Source: Chryseobacterium echinoideorum (GTDB lineage: Bacteria > Bacteroidota > Bacteroidia > Flavobacteriales > Weeksellaceae). Taken from it: a DNA stretch of 64,000 nt. The position numbers and the translations under genes are program-made. Where the stretch lies: NCBI RefSeq assembly GCF_007474535.1, contig NZ_VKNW01000001.1, positions 372,001 to 436,000 on the forward strand, in the 5' to 3' direction. Shown here piece by piece: positions 1 through 8,834 of the stretch. The notes under the pieces were generated by a model. The model ran no database searches. It had not been told where the DNA came from and worked only from the letters and a program-made list of their open reading frames with translations. The stretch's first letter is position 1. Each line of letters opens with the position of its first letter.

Positions 1-3000
1 CAACAACAAAATTTTTATTTTTTAGTTTCTGGTAATAAAATCATCTATCAAAACAAAGACGAAAAAAATCAACTTCAAAATGAAATGAAACTGGTGAATG
101 CAGAAAACGGTAAGCCTATTCTTAATGAAAGACTTACATTTTATGAATTTGTTCGGAACAAAACACTTAATAAAGTTGATGGAAAAACTGATGATAAAGG
201 GATTTTTAAGTTTCCTGCAACCGAGAGTAAAGATTATTACAGAACTTTTTTGGTTTATCAGCCAAAAAGCAATGATTATCAGTTGTTTGAGGTTTACGGA
301 AGTCAATATATTGCAGCAAAAAATTATGAAAATGATCATTTAGAAAAAGCACAGATATTTTTAGACCGGGCAATCTACAGACCCGGACAAACTGTTTATT
401 TTAAAGTAATTAATACCAAACTTACTCAACAGAAAGAAAGTGTTGTAGCCAATCTAAAGCAAAAAATCACACTGAAAGATTTTAATGGCGAAGAAGTAAG
501 TTCACAGGTATTTACAACGAATGAATTTGGATCTTATCACGGAAGTTTTGTTCTTCCTAAAGGGAAATTAAATGGTCAGTTTACCTTATCTGTTGACAAA
601 GGTGATAATGATATGGAATATTTAGGGGTTGCTTATTTAAGGGTTGAAGAGTACAAACGTCCTAAGTTTGAAGTGACTTTTGAGCCTGTAAAAAAGGAGT
701 ATAAGTATGGGCAAACCATCGAACTGAAAGGTAAAGCCATGATGTTTTCGGGAGTTGCGCTGAGCAATACCAATGTAAATTATGAAATCAGAAAGCAAAA
801 TATCAGATGGAGATATTTTCCGTGGTATCCCAATAATTATGAAAATGAAAACTCAATTCTTGGAGAAGCTAAAACCAATGAAAAAGGTGAATTTACCATA
901 AAATTAGACCTTAAAAAAGATGAAAAAATAGAAGGTATTCAGATTGATAATTATCAAATCACTGCTTCTGTCACCGATATTAATGGCGAGACGCAGTCTG
1001 CAAATACTAATCTTAAAGTTTCTTCGGTTTCACATTACATAAAAGCAGATCAACTGAATAATGTATTTGCAGACGAAAACGTAAAACTGAAAGTAGAAAC
1101 TAAAAATTATAACGAACAAAATTTAAAGAAACCTTATCAGGTTAAATTATCAAAACTTGAAACTCCAAACAGGATTTTCAGAGACAACTTTAAAAATGAA
1201 GTTCAGAACTTACCGAAGTTTTCAAAAGAAGAATTTATCAGAAAGTTTCCGCATGATCGATTCGATAAGAATGATGAAACTAAAAATTGGTCATCTTCTT
1301 CTGTTATTCTAAACGGAGTAAAGCGAAATGAAGAATCTCTCGACCTCGGAAAACTGGAAGCAGGGTATTATCAACTTGAGCTATACAATATTGAAGGAAG
1401 AGATACGATAAAATCTGTTCAAAATTTCAGTGTTTGGGACAAAAAATCTCTCAAACCCAATCAGAAAACATTCTTAACCGTTTTGGAACCCAAAACTGAA
1501 TTTTCAAGAGGCGAGAAAGCAAAAGTCTATGTTTATTCTGCAATTCCTGATGCTTTGGTTACTATTTTTGTTCAAAATGGTTCGGGAAAAACGATTTCTG
1601 AGGATCATCAATTTAAAAACGGTATTTTAGAATATGCTGTAGATATTCCGAAAGAAAAAAATGTAAATAATCTCAACATTCAGTTTCAGGTGGTGGCATT
1701 TAATGATGTGCAGACACAAACAATTAATTTAAAAATAAAAGATTCGGAACAGCCGTTAAAAATAGAAACAGTAACTTTTAGAGACAAAATTGAGCCAAAT
1801 TCTAAAGAAAAATGGTCGGTGAAAATTTCGGGAAATGAAAAAGAGAAGATCAATGCAGAAGTTTTAGCCAATATGTATGATATGTCTTTGGATCAGTTTG
1901 CTGTAAATAGCTTTAATTGGGAGAAGTTATATACACCTTACTCGTTCTTTAGTTCTTATGATAGGAGAGAAAATCTTGCTCAAAAATATTATCAGAAAAG
2001 AATGAAATATTATAATGAAAAATATGTTGATGTTCCTCAATTTAACTGGTTTGATCGTTATAGTGTTTTAAATTCTATGCGAGGAGAAGCTGCTGGAATT
2101 TCGGTGTATAACAGTGCTGTTCCTTCTCCAGTGAGAGCCCCGAAAGTTGCAGGTTCTCCAAAAATGAAATTGCAATCTTTGCGAATAGATGATCAGGCGG
2201 TTGAAATTTTAAATTCAGGAAGACAATTGACAGAGGAAGAGATAAAACAATTTACCGATGTTACAGATGAGAGGATTGGACCAGATGGTTTACCAATTGA
2301 TGATGATAATTCTAATGAGCCTTTAAATAAAATCTCTGTTCGGCAAAACCTCAACGAAACCGCTTTCTTTTATCCAGATTTAAAAACAGATTCCGAAGGA
2401 AATGTGAACTTTGAATTTACTTCTCCCGAAGCTTTAACCAAATGGAAATTAATGTTTCTTGCTCATACAAAAGATGCGAGAGCGGCAACTTTGGAAAAGG
2501 AAGTGATAACACAGAAAGAATTTTCGGTAACTCCAAATTATCCAAGATTTTTGAGAGAAGGCGATGAATTGAATCTTCAGTCAAAATTGTCCAATTTAAC
2601 ATCGAAAAAACTCAATGGTTTTGCACAATTACAAATTTTGGATGCTTTTACCAATGAAGATGTTTCTGAAAAATTTGGTTTGAGCAAAATTACTGCAGTT
2701 TCAGGTTTTAATAATGAACAAGCTTTTTCATTAGAGGATAACGGGAATACAGTTATAACTTGGAAAATAAAAGTTCCGAATGATATTTCTTCCATTATTC
2801 TGAAAGTTGTAGCAAAAGCAGGACAATATTCTGATGGTGAACAAAAAGCTGTTGCTGTTCTTCCCAACAGAATGCTGGTTACCGAAGCCGTTCCTGTTTT
2901 TGTGAAAGAAGGTGAAACGAAAACGTTTGTTTTAGAAAATCTTAAAAATGTTAATTCTACAACGATTTCCAATGTTTCAAATACGCTGGAACTGACAACG

Positions 3001-4671
3001 AATCCGATTTGGGAAATCATGTTTGCACTTCCAAGTCTGAAAAATGATCAGAATAATTCTGCCGATGTTATCTTTAATAAATGGTTTGCAGATGTTTTGG
3101 CTTCTGAAATTTTTAAGGCCAATCCTAAACTGAAAACTGTTTTTGAAGAATATCAAAATAAAGGATTACTAACTTCAAATCTTGAAAAAAATCAGGAATT
3201 GAAACAGCTTTTACTGGAAGAAACTCCATGGGTTTTGGAAAGTAAGAATGAAGCAGAACAAATGGCAAAATTAGCCTTGCTGTTTGATGCCAATACCATG
3301 AAAAATTCGATTAATCAGGATTGGGACGATTTCAAAAAACTGCAAAACCCGGATGGTGGTTTTTCATGGTATTCTGGTTACCCGAGTTCATATTCTACTT
3401 CTTTGTATATTCTTAAAAATTTAGGAAAAATCAATTCTTGGTTAAAAGAAAATATGAAAGATTATCAAAGTTCACAACAAAAAGAATTGGTTGCCAATTT
3501 GGTGAAATATGTAGACAATGAAATTGATAAATATTATGATGTAAAAAAAGAAAACGTCTGGACAAATTGGAGCTTAGACTACCTCGATACGAGAAATTAC
3601 TGGGAGAAAGATTATCCTTTAAAAGGAAAAGGAGCTACCCTAAAAACTTTAGTGAAGCAGAAAGCAAAAACTGCAAAAATTACAGATTTTACCTTCTTCG
3701 GGTTGCATCGTGCAGCACTATTGATGAATGATTATGGTTTGAAAGATGTATCGGATAAATTATTAAAGTATTTAAAAGAAACTTCTGTAGATTCAAAAAC
3801 TCAGGGTGTTTACTGGAAGCAAAATCTGGACGATTGGGGTTGGTTCAGTTCGAAAGTAGTGAATCATGCAGGAGCTTTGGAAGCTTTCAACAAGTTGAAA
3901 CCGAATGATCAGAAATTTATTGAAAACATGAAAATCTGGCTGATTACACAAAAAGAAGTCAGTTCTTGGGGAAGTTCAAGAGGAACGGCAGAAGTGATTT
4001 TTACGATTTTAAATTCAGGAAAATCATGGGTGACATCAGAAAGCGACAAAGCAACCATCATTTGGGGCGGAAAAGAACTGAAACCGGAAACTCAGGCAAC
4101 AGGTTATGTGAAATCTGCTGTAAAAACAGATGTTTTAGATAAAGACTTGGCAACTGTCACTGTTACAAAACCGGGTGCAGGAATTGTTCAGGGAGGATTA
4201 TTCTGGCAATACTATGAGAGTTTAAACAAAATAAAATCTTCCGAAAATTATATTTCTGTCTCAAAAGAATTGTATAAAAAAATCAAAACGGTAAATGGTG
4301 AAGAGTTGCAGGAAATTACGACAGAAACTCCACTGAAAGTTGGTGATAAAGTAACGGTAAGAATGATTCTGAATACAGATCGACCAATGGAATTTATTCA
4401 CATCAAAGATATGAGAGCTGCGGGATTCGAGCCGCTGGATGTGATTTCGGGATATCAGTGGAAAAACAATTTGGGATATTACCAATCCACAAAAGATGCG
4501 TCTTCCAATTTTTATATTGAGTATATGCCGAAAGGAAAATATGTATTTGAATATGATTACTTTGCGAATGCATCGGGTAAATTTTCAAACGGAATTACGA
4601 CAGTCCAGAACTATTATGCTCCGCAGATGAATGCAAATACCAAAGGTATAGAAGTAGAAATTAAGGAGTAG
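1..4671 (+). CDS. Alpha-2-macroglobulin family protein, 5' end outside window
   Basis: The reading frame is open from the first base, so the N-terminus and any signal peptide lie upstream. Bacterial alpha-2-macroglobulins are large envelope proteins thought to trap proteases or act as structural envelope proteins. The macroglobulin repeat motif YRPGQTVYFKV lies near base 376, and the core A2M segment (ETAFFYPDL to WKLMFLAHTKD) spans about 2353-2480. Where thioester-type family members have a C-x-E-Q tetrad before the helical toroid, this protein reads LKNDQNNSADVIFNKW (about 3037-3084), with no cysteine. It therefore belongs to the thioester-less class common in Bacteroidetes. The helical and receptor-binding-like C-terminal part appears intact to the stop. 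A strong hairpin follows directly. Family call is firm; the function is inferred from the family. Confidence 0.93.
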   Translation, partial: QQQNFYFLVSGNKIIYQNKDEKNQLQNEMKLVNAENGKPILNERLTFYEFVRNKTLNKVDGKTDDKGIFKFPATESKDYYRTFLVYQPKSNDYQLFEVYGSQYIAAKNYENDHLEKAQIFLDRAIYRPGQTVYFKVINTKLTQQKESVVANLKQKITLKDFNGEEVSSQVFTTNEFGSYHGSFVLPKGKLNGQFTLSVDKGDNDMEYLGVAYLRVEEYKRPKFEVTFEPVKKEYKYGQTIELKGKAMMFSGVALSNTNVNYEIRKQNIRWRYFPWYPNNYENENSILGEAKTNEKGEFTIKLDLKKDEKIEGIQIDNYQITASVTDINGETQSANTNLKVSSVSHYIKADQLNNVFADENVKLKVETKNYNEQNLKKPYQVKLSKLETPNRIFRDNFKNEVQNLPKFSKEEFIRKFPHDRFDKNDETKNWSSSSVILNGVKRNEESLDLGKLEAGYYQLELYNIEGRDTIKSVQNFSVWDKKSLKPNQKTFLTVLEPKTEFSRGEKAKVYVYSAIPDALVTIFVQNGSGKTISEDHQFKNGILEYAVDIPKEKNVNNLNIQFQVVAFNDVQTQTINLKIKDSEQPLKIETVTFRDKIEPNSKEKWSVKISGNEKEKINAEVLANMYDMSLDQFAVNSFNWEKLYTPYSFFSSYDRRENLAQKYYQKRMKYYNEKYVDVPQFNWFDRYSVLNSMRGEAAGISVYNSAVPSPVRAPKVAGSPKMKLQSLRIDDQAVEILNSGRQLTEEEIKQFTDVTDERIGPDGLPIDDDNSNEPLNKISVRQNLNETAFFYPDLKTDSEGNVNFEFTSPEALTKWKLMFLAHTKDARAATLEKEVITQKEFSVTPNYPRFLREGDELNLQSKLSNLTSKKLNGFAQLQILDAFTNEDVSEKFGLSKITAVSGFNNEQAFSLEDNGNTVITWKIKVPNDISSIILKVVAKAGQYSDGEQKAVAVLPNRMLVTEAVPVFVKEGETKTFVLENLKNVNSTTISNVSNTLELTTNPIWEIMFALPSLKNDQNNSADVIFNKWFADVLASEIFKANPKLKTVFEEYQNKGLLTSNLEKNQELKQLLLEETPWVLESKNEAEQMAKLALLFDANTMKNSINQDWDDFKKLQNPDGGFSWYSGYPSSYSTSLYILKNLGKINSWLKENMKDYQSSQQKELVANLVKYVDNEIDKYYDVKKENVWTNWSLDYLDTRNYWEKDYPLKGKGATLKTLVKQKAKTAKITDFTFFGLHRAALLMNDYGLKDVSDKLLKYLKETSVDSKTQGVYWKQNLDDWGWFSSKVVNHAGALEAFNKLKPNDQKFIENMKIWLITQKEVSSWGSSRGTAEVIFTILNSGKSWVTSESDKATIIWGGKELKPETQATGYVKSAVKTDVLDKDLATVTVTKPGAGIVQGGLFWQYYESLNKIKSSENYISVSKELYKKIKTVNGEELQEITTETPLKVGDKVTVRMILNTDRPMEFIHIKDMRAAGFEPLDVISGYQWKNNLGYYQSTKDASSNFYIEYMPKGKYVFEYDYFANASGKFSNGITTVQNYYAPQMNANTKGIEVEIKE

Positions 4672-4686
4672 CAACATGATAAAATG

Positions 4687-4722
4687 AAAAAGCCGGCTTA
4701 TAAATGTATAAGCCGGCTTTTT
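4687..4722. terminator. Bidirectional intrinsic terminator between convergent genes
   Basis: A perfect 16-bp inverted repeat, AAAAAGCCGGCTTATA and its complement, encloses a 4-base loop. It has A-runs on the left and T-runs on the right, so it can stop transcription from both the macroglobulin gene and the opposing ABC ATPase gene, which ends 13 bases further on. Confidence 0.93.
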
Positions 4723-4734
4723 TATAAATTTTTC

Positions 4735-5445
4735 TTATTCGATTGCTGCAGATTGAGTATAGTTGGCAAAAGCCTCTTCAAGACTTGTAAATTTACCTTT
4801 AAATTCTTCAATATTACAATCCTGAATAATATTTCCTTTATGAATGAGGATTACTCTCGTACAAAGTGCCTCAACTTCCTGCATGATGTGTGTTGAAAGC
4901 AAAACCGTCTTTTCTTTTCCAATTTCTTTTACTACATTTCGTATTTCAAGAATCTGATTAGGATCCAGTCCGTTGGTTGGTTCGTCCAGAATCAGTAAAT
5001 CAGGCTGATGAATGATAGCCTGTGCCAAACCGACTCTTTGTTTGTATCCTTTGGAAAGCTGACCTATTTTTTTAGATTTTTCAGGGGTAATTCCTACCAG
5101 ATCAATAACTTCATCTATTCTGGAGTGAGGGATTTTGTGAATATCAGCGACAAATTGCAGATATTCTTTTACATACATTTCCAGATAAAGCGGATTGTTT
5201 TCAGGAAGAAAACCTATGTTTTTCTTAGATTCAATTTCGTTATCGGAGATATTTTTTCCATTAAAAACAATTTCACCTTCATCAATTTTCAATGCGCCGA
5301 CAATAGATTTCATCAAAGTAGATTTGCCTGCTCCGTTGGGACCCAGAAGACCAATGATTTCATTTTTGTCAATAGAAATATTAATATTGTTAAGAGCAGT
5401 CTGCTCACCAAATTTCTTTGTTAGATTGATAACCTGAAGAGACAT
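4735..5445 (-). CDS. ABC transporter ATP-binding protein, GldA-like
   Basis: This 236-residue protein is a stand-alone ABC nucleotide-binding domain. Walker A GPNGAGKS is at residues 35-42, the signature LSKGYKQR at 130-137 and Walker B LLILDEP at 150-156, followed by the switch histidine in LLSTHIMQEVE. The LSKGY signature, the LPENNPLYLEMYVKEYL region and the DPNQILEIRNV stretch resemble GldA, the ATPase of the Flavobacterium gliding and export transporter. The protein stops soon after the ABC core, about 60 residues short of the GldA length I remember. No GldF or GldG permease gene is adjacent, so its membrane partner must be encoded elsewhere. The ATPase call is secure; the link to gliding is an inference. 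Confidence 0.9.
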   Translation of the reverse strand: MSLQVINLTKKFGEQTALNNINISIDKNEIIGLLGPNGAGKSTLMKSIVGALKIDEGEIVFNGKNISDNEIESKKNIGFLPENNPLYLEMYVKEYLQFVADIHKIPHSRIDEVIDLVGITPEKSKKIGQLSKGYKQRVGLAQAIIHQPDLLILDEPTNGLDPNQILEIRNVVKEIGKEKTVLLSTHIMQEVEALCTRVILIHKGNIIQDCNIEEFKGKFTSLEEAFANYTQSAAIE

Positions 5446-5480
5446 ATTGTAAAAAATATTTTAGCAAAAATATAAATAAA

Positions 5481-5503
5481 AAAACTCATTCCGGTAGAAT
5501 GAG
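5481..5503 (-). terminator. Intrinsic terminator downstream of the exported protein gene
   Basis: The minus strand carries CTCATTC, a 5-base loop and GAATGAG followed by a run of seven Ts. It lies 25 bases beyond the stop codon of the minus-strand gene that ends at 5528. Confidence 0.75.
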
Positions 5504-5527
5504 CTTATTATACTATAACAATTTAAG

Positions 5528-6097
5528 TTATTTTCTGTTTTTTTTTGTTTTTACAGATTCACGTGTTGTTGAATTCTGAACTGCGTTATTAGAACTGTTG
5601 GAGACAGCATTTACAGGAGTCTGCTTTACAATAGATTTCTTATACATGTTTTCTTTTGAAGTACCGATACCAAAGATCTTATCTACCTGCTTTTTGTTTA
5701 GAAACTGAGATTTTCCTACATACTTCTTATTTTTGTTGATGTACTGTATAAACTGCATGGTAGGCTGACCATAGTTTTTCTCAAAATGTAATTCGATAAT
5801 ATCATTTGGAAGTTCCAGAGTAATATTTCCTGTTGGCTCATCAATAAAGCCATCATTGATCATTTTGTAAAGATCACTCACGTCACCGTTAAGGTCATTA
5901 AATGAAAAAGACCTGAATGTATTGAGATTACTGGTATTAATATCCTGGTAATTGAATGTAAATCTATTTTCCTTTTTATAAAGACCGACAGAATTATCTT
6001 TTCCTATCTCTACCAAAGCTTCATTTTTGAGTACTTTTATCTGAGAAAAAGCTAAAAATCCTATACAAAAAGTGAAAAGTAAAATTATTTTTTTCAT
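5528..6097 (-). CDS. Exported protein of unknown function
   Basis: The 189-residue product starts with a typical signal peptide (MKKIILLFTFCIGFLAFSQ), so it is probably periplasmic or secreted. The mature part is soluble-looking, with a middle region rich in aromatic residues and asparagine. The tail, from about residue 150, is low complexity (Ser, Asn, Thr and Lys, ending KTKKNRK). I recognise no domain. It is transcribed alone: the upstream neighbour is 250 bases away and a terminator follows. The signal peptide and continuous frame make it a credible gene. Confidence 0.75.
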   Translation of the reverse strand: MKKIILLFTFCIGFLAFSQIKVLKNEALVEIGKDNSVGLYKKENRFTFNYQDINTSNLNTFRSFSFNDLNGDVSDLYKMINDGFIDEPTGNITLELPNDIIELHFEKNYGQPTMQFIQYINKNKKYVGKSQFLNKKQVDKIFGIGTSKENMYKKSIVKQTPVNAVSNSSNNAVQNSTTRESVKTKKNRK

Positions 6098-6351
6098 GTG
6101 GTTTTAAATTTAATAGTTTGGTATATGTTGCCAATGTACAGATAAAAACAACAATCTACCAATTTTCTTGTTGCAAAAATAATGTTTTTTTTAATTTAAA
6201 TTTAAAACCAACATTGAAGCTAAAGTTAAATTTTAATAAAAATGTTGTAAGAGTGTCGTAAATAAAGTGATGTATTTACATTTTCTTTAAATAGGATGAG
6301 CAAATTTTATTTTTCCCTAAAATTATATTTAAAGTTTTCCAAACAAATTTA

Positions 6352-6792
6352 TTAATGATGACTGGCTACAATCGTCTGCAGTGAAGATTTTATTTTTTTG
6401 TTTTGGCTATTACTGAAACCCAGCAGATAAATGGTTATTTTGAAATCTTTCTTTCTGCTAGTATTAATCTTTAACGTGAGTTTCGTTATTCCATAATAGG
6501 AAGATACTTTATAATTGCAGATACTTGATTGTGGAAGTTCTATATAAGGATGATAAAACTTCTTAAATGAAAAGGGATGATATTTCCTTATGGTTACACA
6601 GCTTCCTGATACTTCATACGTTACACTTTGAATACGCCATATTAAAAAGATCATAATGGCACAAAATAAAGCCAGAATAATATATGATGTTGATTCCTTA
6701 GAAAAGAAGACAACGGCTAATGAAAACACAAGGGTGAATAAAATCACAACGCAGACTAAACAACGGATAAATCCGTAATTGGAGATTTTCAT
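6352..6792 (-). CDS. Small membrane protein with two transmembrane segments
   Basis: This is a 146-residue protein. Two hydrophobic helices occupy about residues 8-30 and 36-52. A hydrophilic, beta-rich C-terminal domain of about 90 residues follows (VTYEVSGSCVTIRKYHPF onwards). The layout of two helices followed by a beta-rich domain resembles bacterial PH-like (YdbT/DUF304-type) membrane proteins, but the match is by shape only. No operon partner is close. Function unknown. Confidence 0.65.
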   Translation of the reverse strand: MKISNYGFIRCLVCVVILFTLVFSLAVVFFSKESTSYIILALFCAIMIFLIWRIQSVTYEVSGSCVTIRKYHPFSFKKFYHPYIELPQSSICNYKVSSYYGITKLTLKINTSRKKDFKITIYLLGFSNSQNKKIKSSLQTIVASHH

Positions 6793-7310
6793 ATTCTGAT
6801 CAGCTTTTTGGCATAATTAAATAAATCAAATACTGAATTTCAGTTAAAAATATAAATTCAGTATTAGATTATTCATGTACAAATTTAACCATTTGTAAGT
6901 GATTTTTCTAATATCAGATTATGAATTGAATATACTGTGGTAAAAATTTAAAAACTTTTACATGGTAATGTTTTGAAAATTAAACAGTTGTATCATTTTT
7001 TTGATCTACAATAAATGTTAATTTTTCTGATGGTTAGAGTGAATTATTTTAAAAAAAACTCCAAAAATTTTACTTTTTGGAGTTTTAAATTTATCCGAAT
7101 GTTCTTTGGCAATTCTTTCGTGTTGAAAGACCATGATTCATATTCGGTATTGTTCAATTGTAAATTTCAAATAATTAATATATAATTTATGTCCTTCTGC
7201 AATGGCGACAGAGAAGATACTTGGTAGTAACGAATGTGGGCAATATTTTTATTTCTAAGTTACTTTTTATACAAAGTTTTCATTTTTTAAACAAGTTCCA
7301 CGATAAAATT
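6793..7310. other. Intergenic region without a convincing gene
   Basis: About 520 bases of very AT-rich DNA. Apart from the hairpin at 7055-7086, I see only short broken frames. One minus-strand frame around 7150-7240 reads like a protein C-terminus (SIFSVAIAEGHKLYIN) but has a stop just upstream and no start. It could be a decayed gene remnant or chance. Confidence 0.5.
7055..7086. terminator. Hairpin with A and T tails, bidirectional terminator
   Basis: A 13-bp inverted repeat (AAAACTCCAAAAA and TTTTTGGAGTTTT) flanks a six-base loop. It is symmetrical, so it could serve either strand. The nearest gene reading toward it is the minus-strand acidic protein whose stop is about 225 bases away, which leaves a gap that may once have held a gene. 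Confidence 0.7.
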
Positions 7311-7601
7311 TTATATTACATCTTCGTTGATCTCTTCGTGATCATCTTCATTGTCACTTCTGCTATAAAATTTGTTTTCTTCATCGGGAATATGACTTGT
7401 GATCTGTTCAAAATTATCATCATCTTCCGCTCCCGGAACATCCAATCCGTAAGGCATTTCATCATTTACATGATTTGGATTGGTAATAGGATTTCCGTTT
7501 CCATCTAAAGGAATATGCTTTTCTCTGTTGAAAATATCTTCTCCGGGATTATAATCCATTTCCTTTAGTTTTCTGTCTTGTTCGTTGGTGTTGTCTTCCA
7601 T
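7311..7601 (-). CDS. Small acidic protein of unknown function
   Basis: The 96-residue product is strongly acidic and hydrophilic, with no signal peptide or membrane segment. A central Gly/Asn/Pro-rich stretch (PLDGNGNPITNPNHVNDE) precedes an Asp/Glu-rich tail. It looks intrinsically disordered. It lies just downstream of the DUF1801 and pcm genes on the same strand, about 60 bases away, and may be co-transcribed. No family recognised. Confidence 0.65.
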   Translation of the reverse strand: MEDNTNEQDRKLKEMDYNPGEDIFNREKHIPLDGNGNPITNPNHVNDEMPYGLDVPGAEDDDNFEQITSHIPDEENKFYSRSDNEDDHEEINEDVI

Positions 7602-7663
7602 AATGTTATTTTTTTTGGTATAAAACTATGAAGACAAAAATGATTCCAATTACACAGAAGCTT

Positions 7664-8059
7664 TTATTTTAAGCGAATTAATTCTCCTTTCCTTTTGACT
7701 AAATTTTTATAATCCCACTGAATTTCTTTCGATTTCTGAAGCCAGCGCAAAAGGTCATCTTTATTAATCTCATTCAAATGGCTGTAAAATAGTGATGCAT
7801 CCTGAAATTTATTTCCTTCTATATTCAATTGTTCTTCATCAAAAGATTTTCCACTCCAAAACATAAGACGAATTCCATTTTTCTGTTTGCTATAGCCAAC
7901 AATAGGATTTCCATCTAAAAACCAGACCGGATGCGAATGCCATATTTTACTTTCGGCTTCATGAAGATCATCACCAATTAAATCCGCAAGAAAACAGCAA
8001 ATGTCTTTATCTGAATTTTGTTGATTTTCGTTATATTGATTAATTTCAGGATTTATCAT
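7664..8059 (-). CDS. DUF1801 family protein
   Basis: The 131-residue protein matches the DUF1801 (YdhG-like) family. The hallmark is the run from residue 35 onward, ESKIWHSHPVWFLDGNPIVG, followed by GIRLMFWSGKSFDEE. Members are small cytosolic proteins of the YjbR/CyaY-like fold with no settled biochemical role. The gene begins 2 bases after the pcm stop codon on the same strand, so the two are surely translated from one message. Confidence 0.85.
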   Translation of the reverse strand: MINPEINQYNENQQNSDKDICCFLADLIGDDLHEAESKIWHSHPVWFLDGNPIVGYSKQKNGIRLMFWSGKSFDEEQLNIEGNKFQDASLFYSHLNEINKDDLLRWLQKSKEIQWDYKNLVKRKGELIRLK

Positions 8060-8061
8060 CG

Positions 8062-8712
8062 CTACTGATTCGTATTATTGAGCATCGGAACAAATTTATA
8101 AGCTCCGAATTCTTCTTTTTCAATTTCTGTTGGGGAGATTTTGGTAAATCTGTACAAAACCTGTTCATCTGTTGGTCCGAGAGGAATGACCATTTTACCG
8201 CCCACTTTTAGTTGTTTTAAAAGTTCTGTAGGTAAAACCGAAGCTCCGCAGGTCACAATAATTTTATCAAACGGAGCAAAAGTTGGAAGACCAGCAAAAC
8301 CATCTCCGAAATTCTGAAACTTTGGATAAAAATTCATTTCACGAAGTTTATTTTTAGAAAAATCAAACAAATCTTTTTGTCTTTCTACGGTATAAACTAA
8401 AGCTCCCATGGCAATTAAAACTGCTGTTTGATAACCGCAACCTGTCCCGATTTCCAAGATTTTTTCTCCAGGTTTAAGCTGTAGAAGTTCAGACTGTTCT
8501 GCTACTGTTGAAGGATGAGAGATCGTCTGGTGTGCCAAAATAGGAAAAGCGCGATCTTCGTATGCGAAATCTTCAAAAATACTTTCGATAAAAAGATGCC
8601 TCGGAACAGCATTCATTGCAGCAAGAACATTTTCATCAGAAATCTCGATTTTCCGTCTGAGATATTCAATCAAATTCTTTCTTTTACCCTTGTGTACAAA
8701 TGAATCTACCAT
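8062..8712 (-). CDS. pcm: Protein-L-isoaspartate O-methyltransferase
   Basis: This 216-residue enzyme methylates isoaspartyl residues in aged proteins using S-adenosylmethionine, starting their repair. The PCMT signature is clear: PRHLFI at residues 37-42, the substrate region ISHPSTVAEQ at 64-73, and SAM-binding motif I LEIGTGCGYQ at 86-95. GGKMVIPLGP lies toward the C-terminus. Length is normal for the family. It is the first gene of a pair with the DUF1801 gene 2 bases downstream, and a TATTTTTG -7-like element lies just upstream at 8717-8724 on the minus strand. Confidence 0.95.
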   Translation of the reverse strand: MVDSFVHKGKRKNLIEYLRRKIEISDENVLAAMNAVPRHLFIESIFEDFAYEDRAFPILAHQTISHPSTVAEQSELLQLKPGEKILEIGTGCGYQTAVLIAMGALVYTVERQKDLFDFSKNKLREMNFYPKFQNFGDGFAGLPTFAPFDKIIVTCGASVLPTELLKQLKVGGKMVIPLGPTDEQVLYRFTKISPTEIEKEEFGAYKFVPMLNNTNQ

Positions 8713-8775
8713 ATCACAAAAATAAGAAATTTTGTTATTTGTTGATAGATGTTAGCGGATGGTTTTTAAATTTCT

Positions 8776-8803
8776 GTCAACTGTCAACCGACAACCGACA
8801 ACA
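8776..8803. repeat. Four 7-base tandem repeats
   Basis: Units read GTCAACT, GTCAACC, GACAACC and GACAACA in a row, in the divergent space between pcm and the oxidoreductase gene. The units differ by single bases, so this is an ageing tandem array rather than a coding repeat. Confidence 0.8.
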
Positions 8804-8834
8804 AATTATTATATTTACAAAAATTTGAAAAGCT

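Noticed and set aside
7221..7508. Plus-strand 95-codon open frame over the acidic protein gene
   Set aside because: It lies antisense to the minus-strand acidic protein gene and its product is hydrophobic without motif structure.
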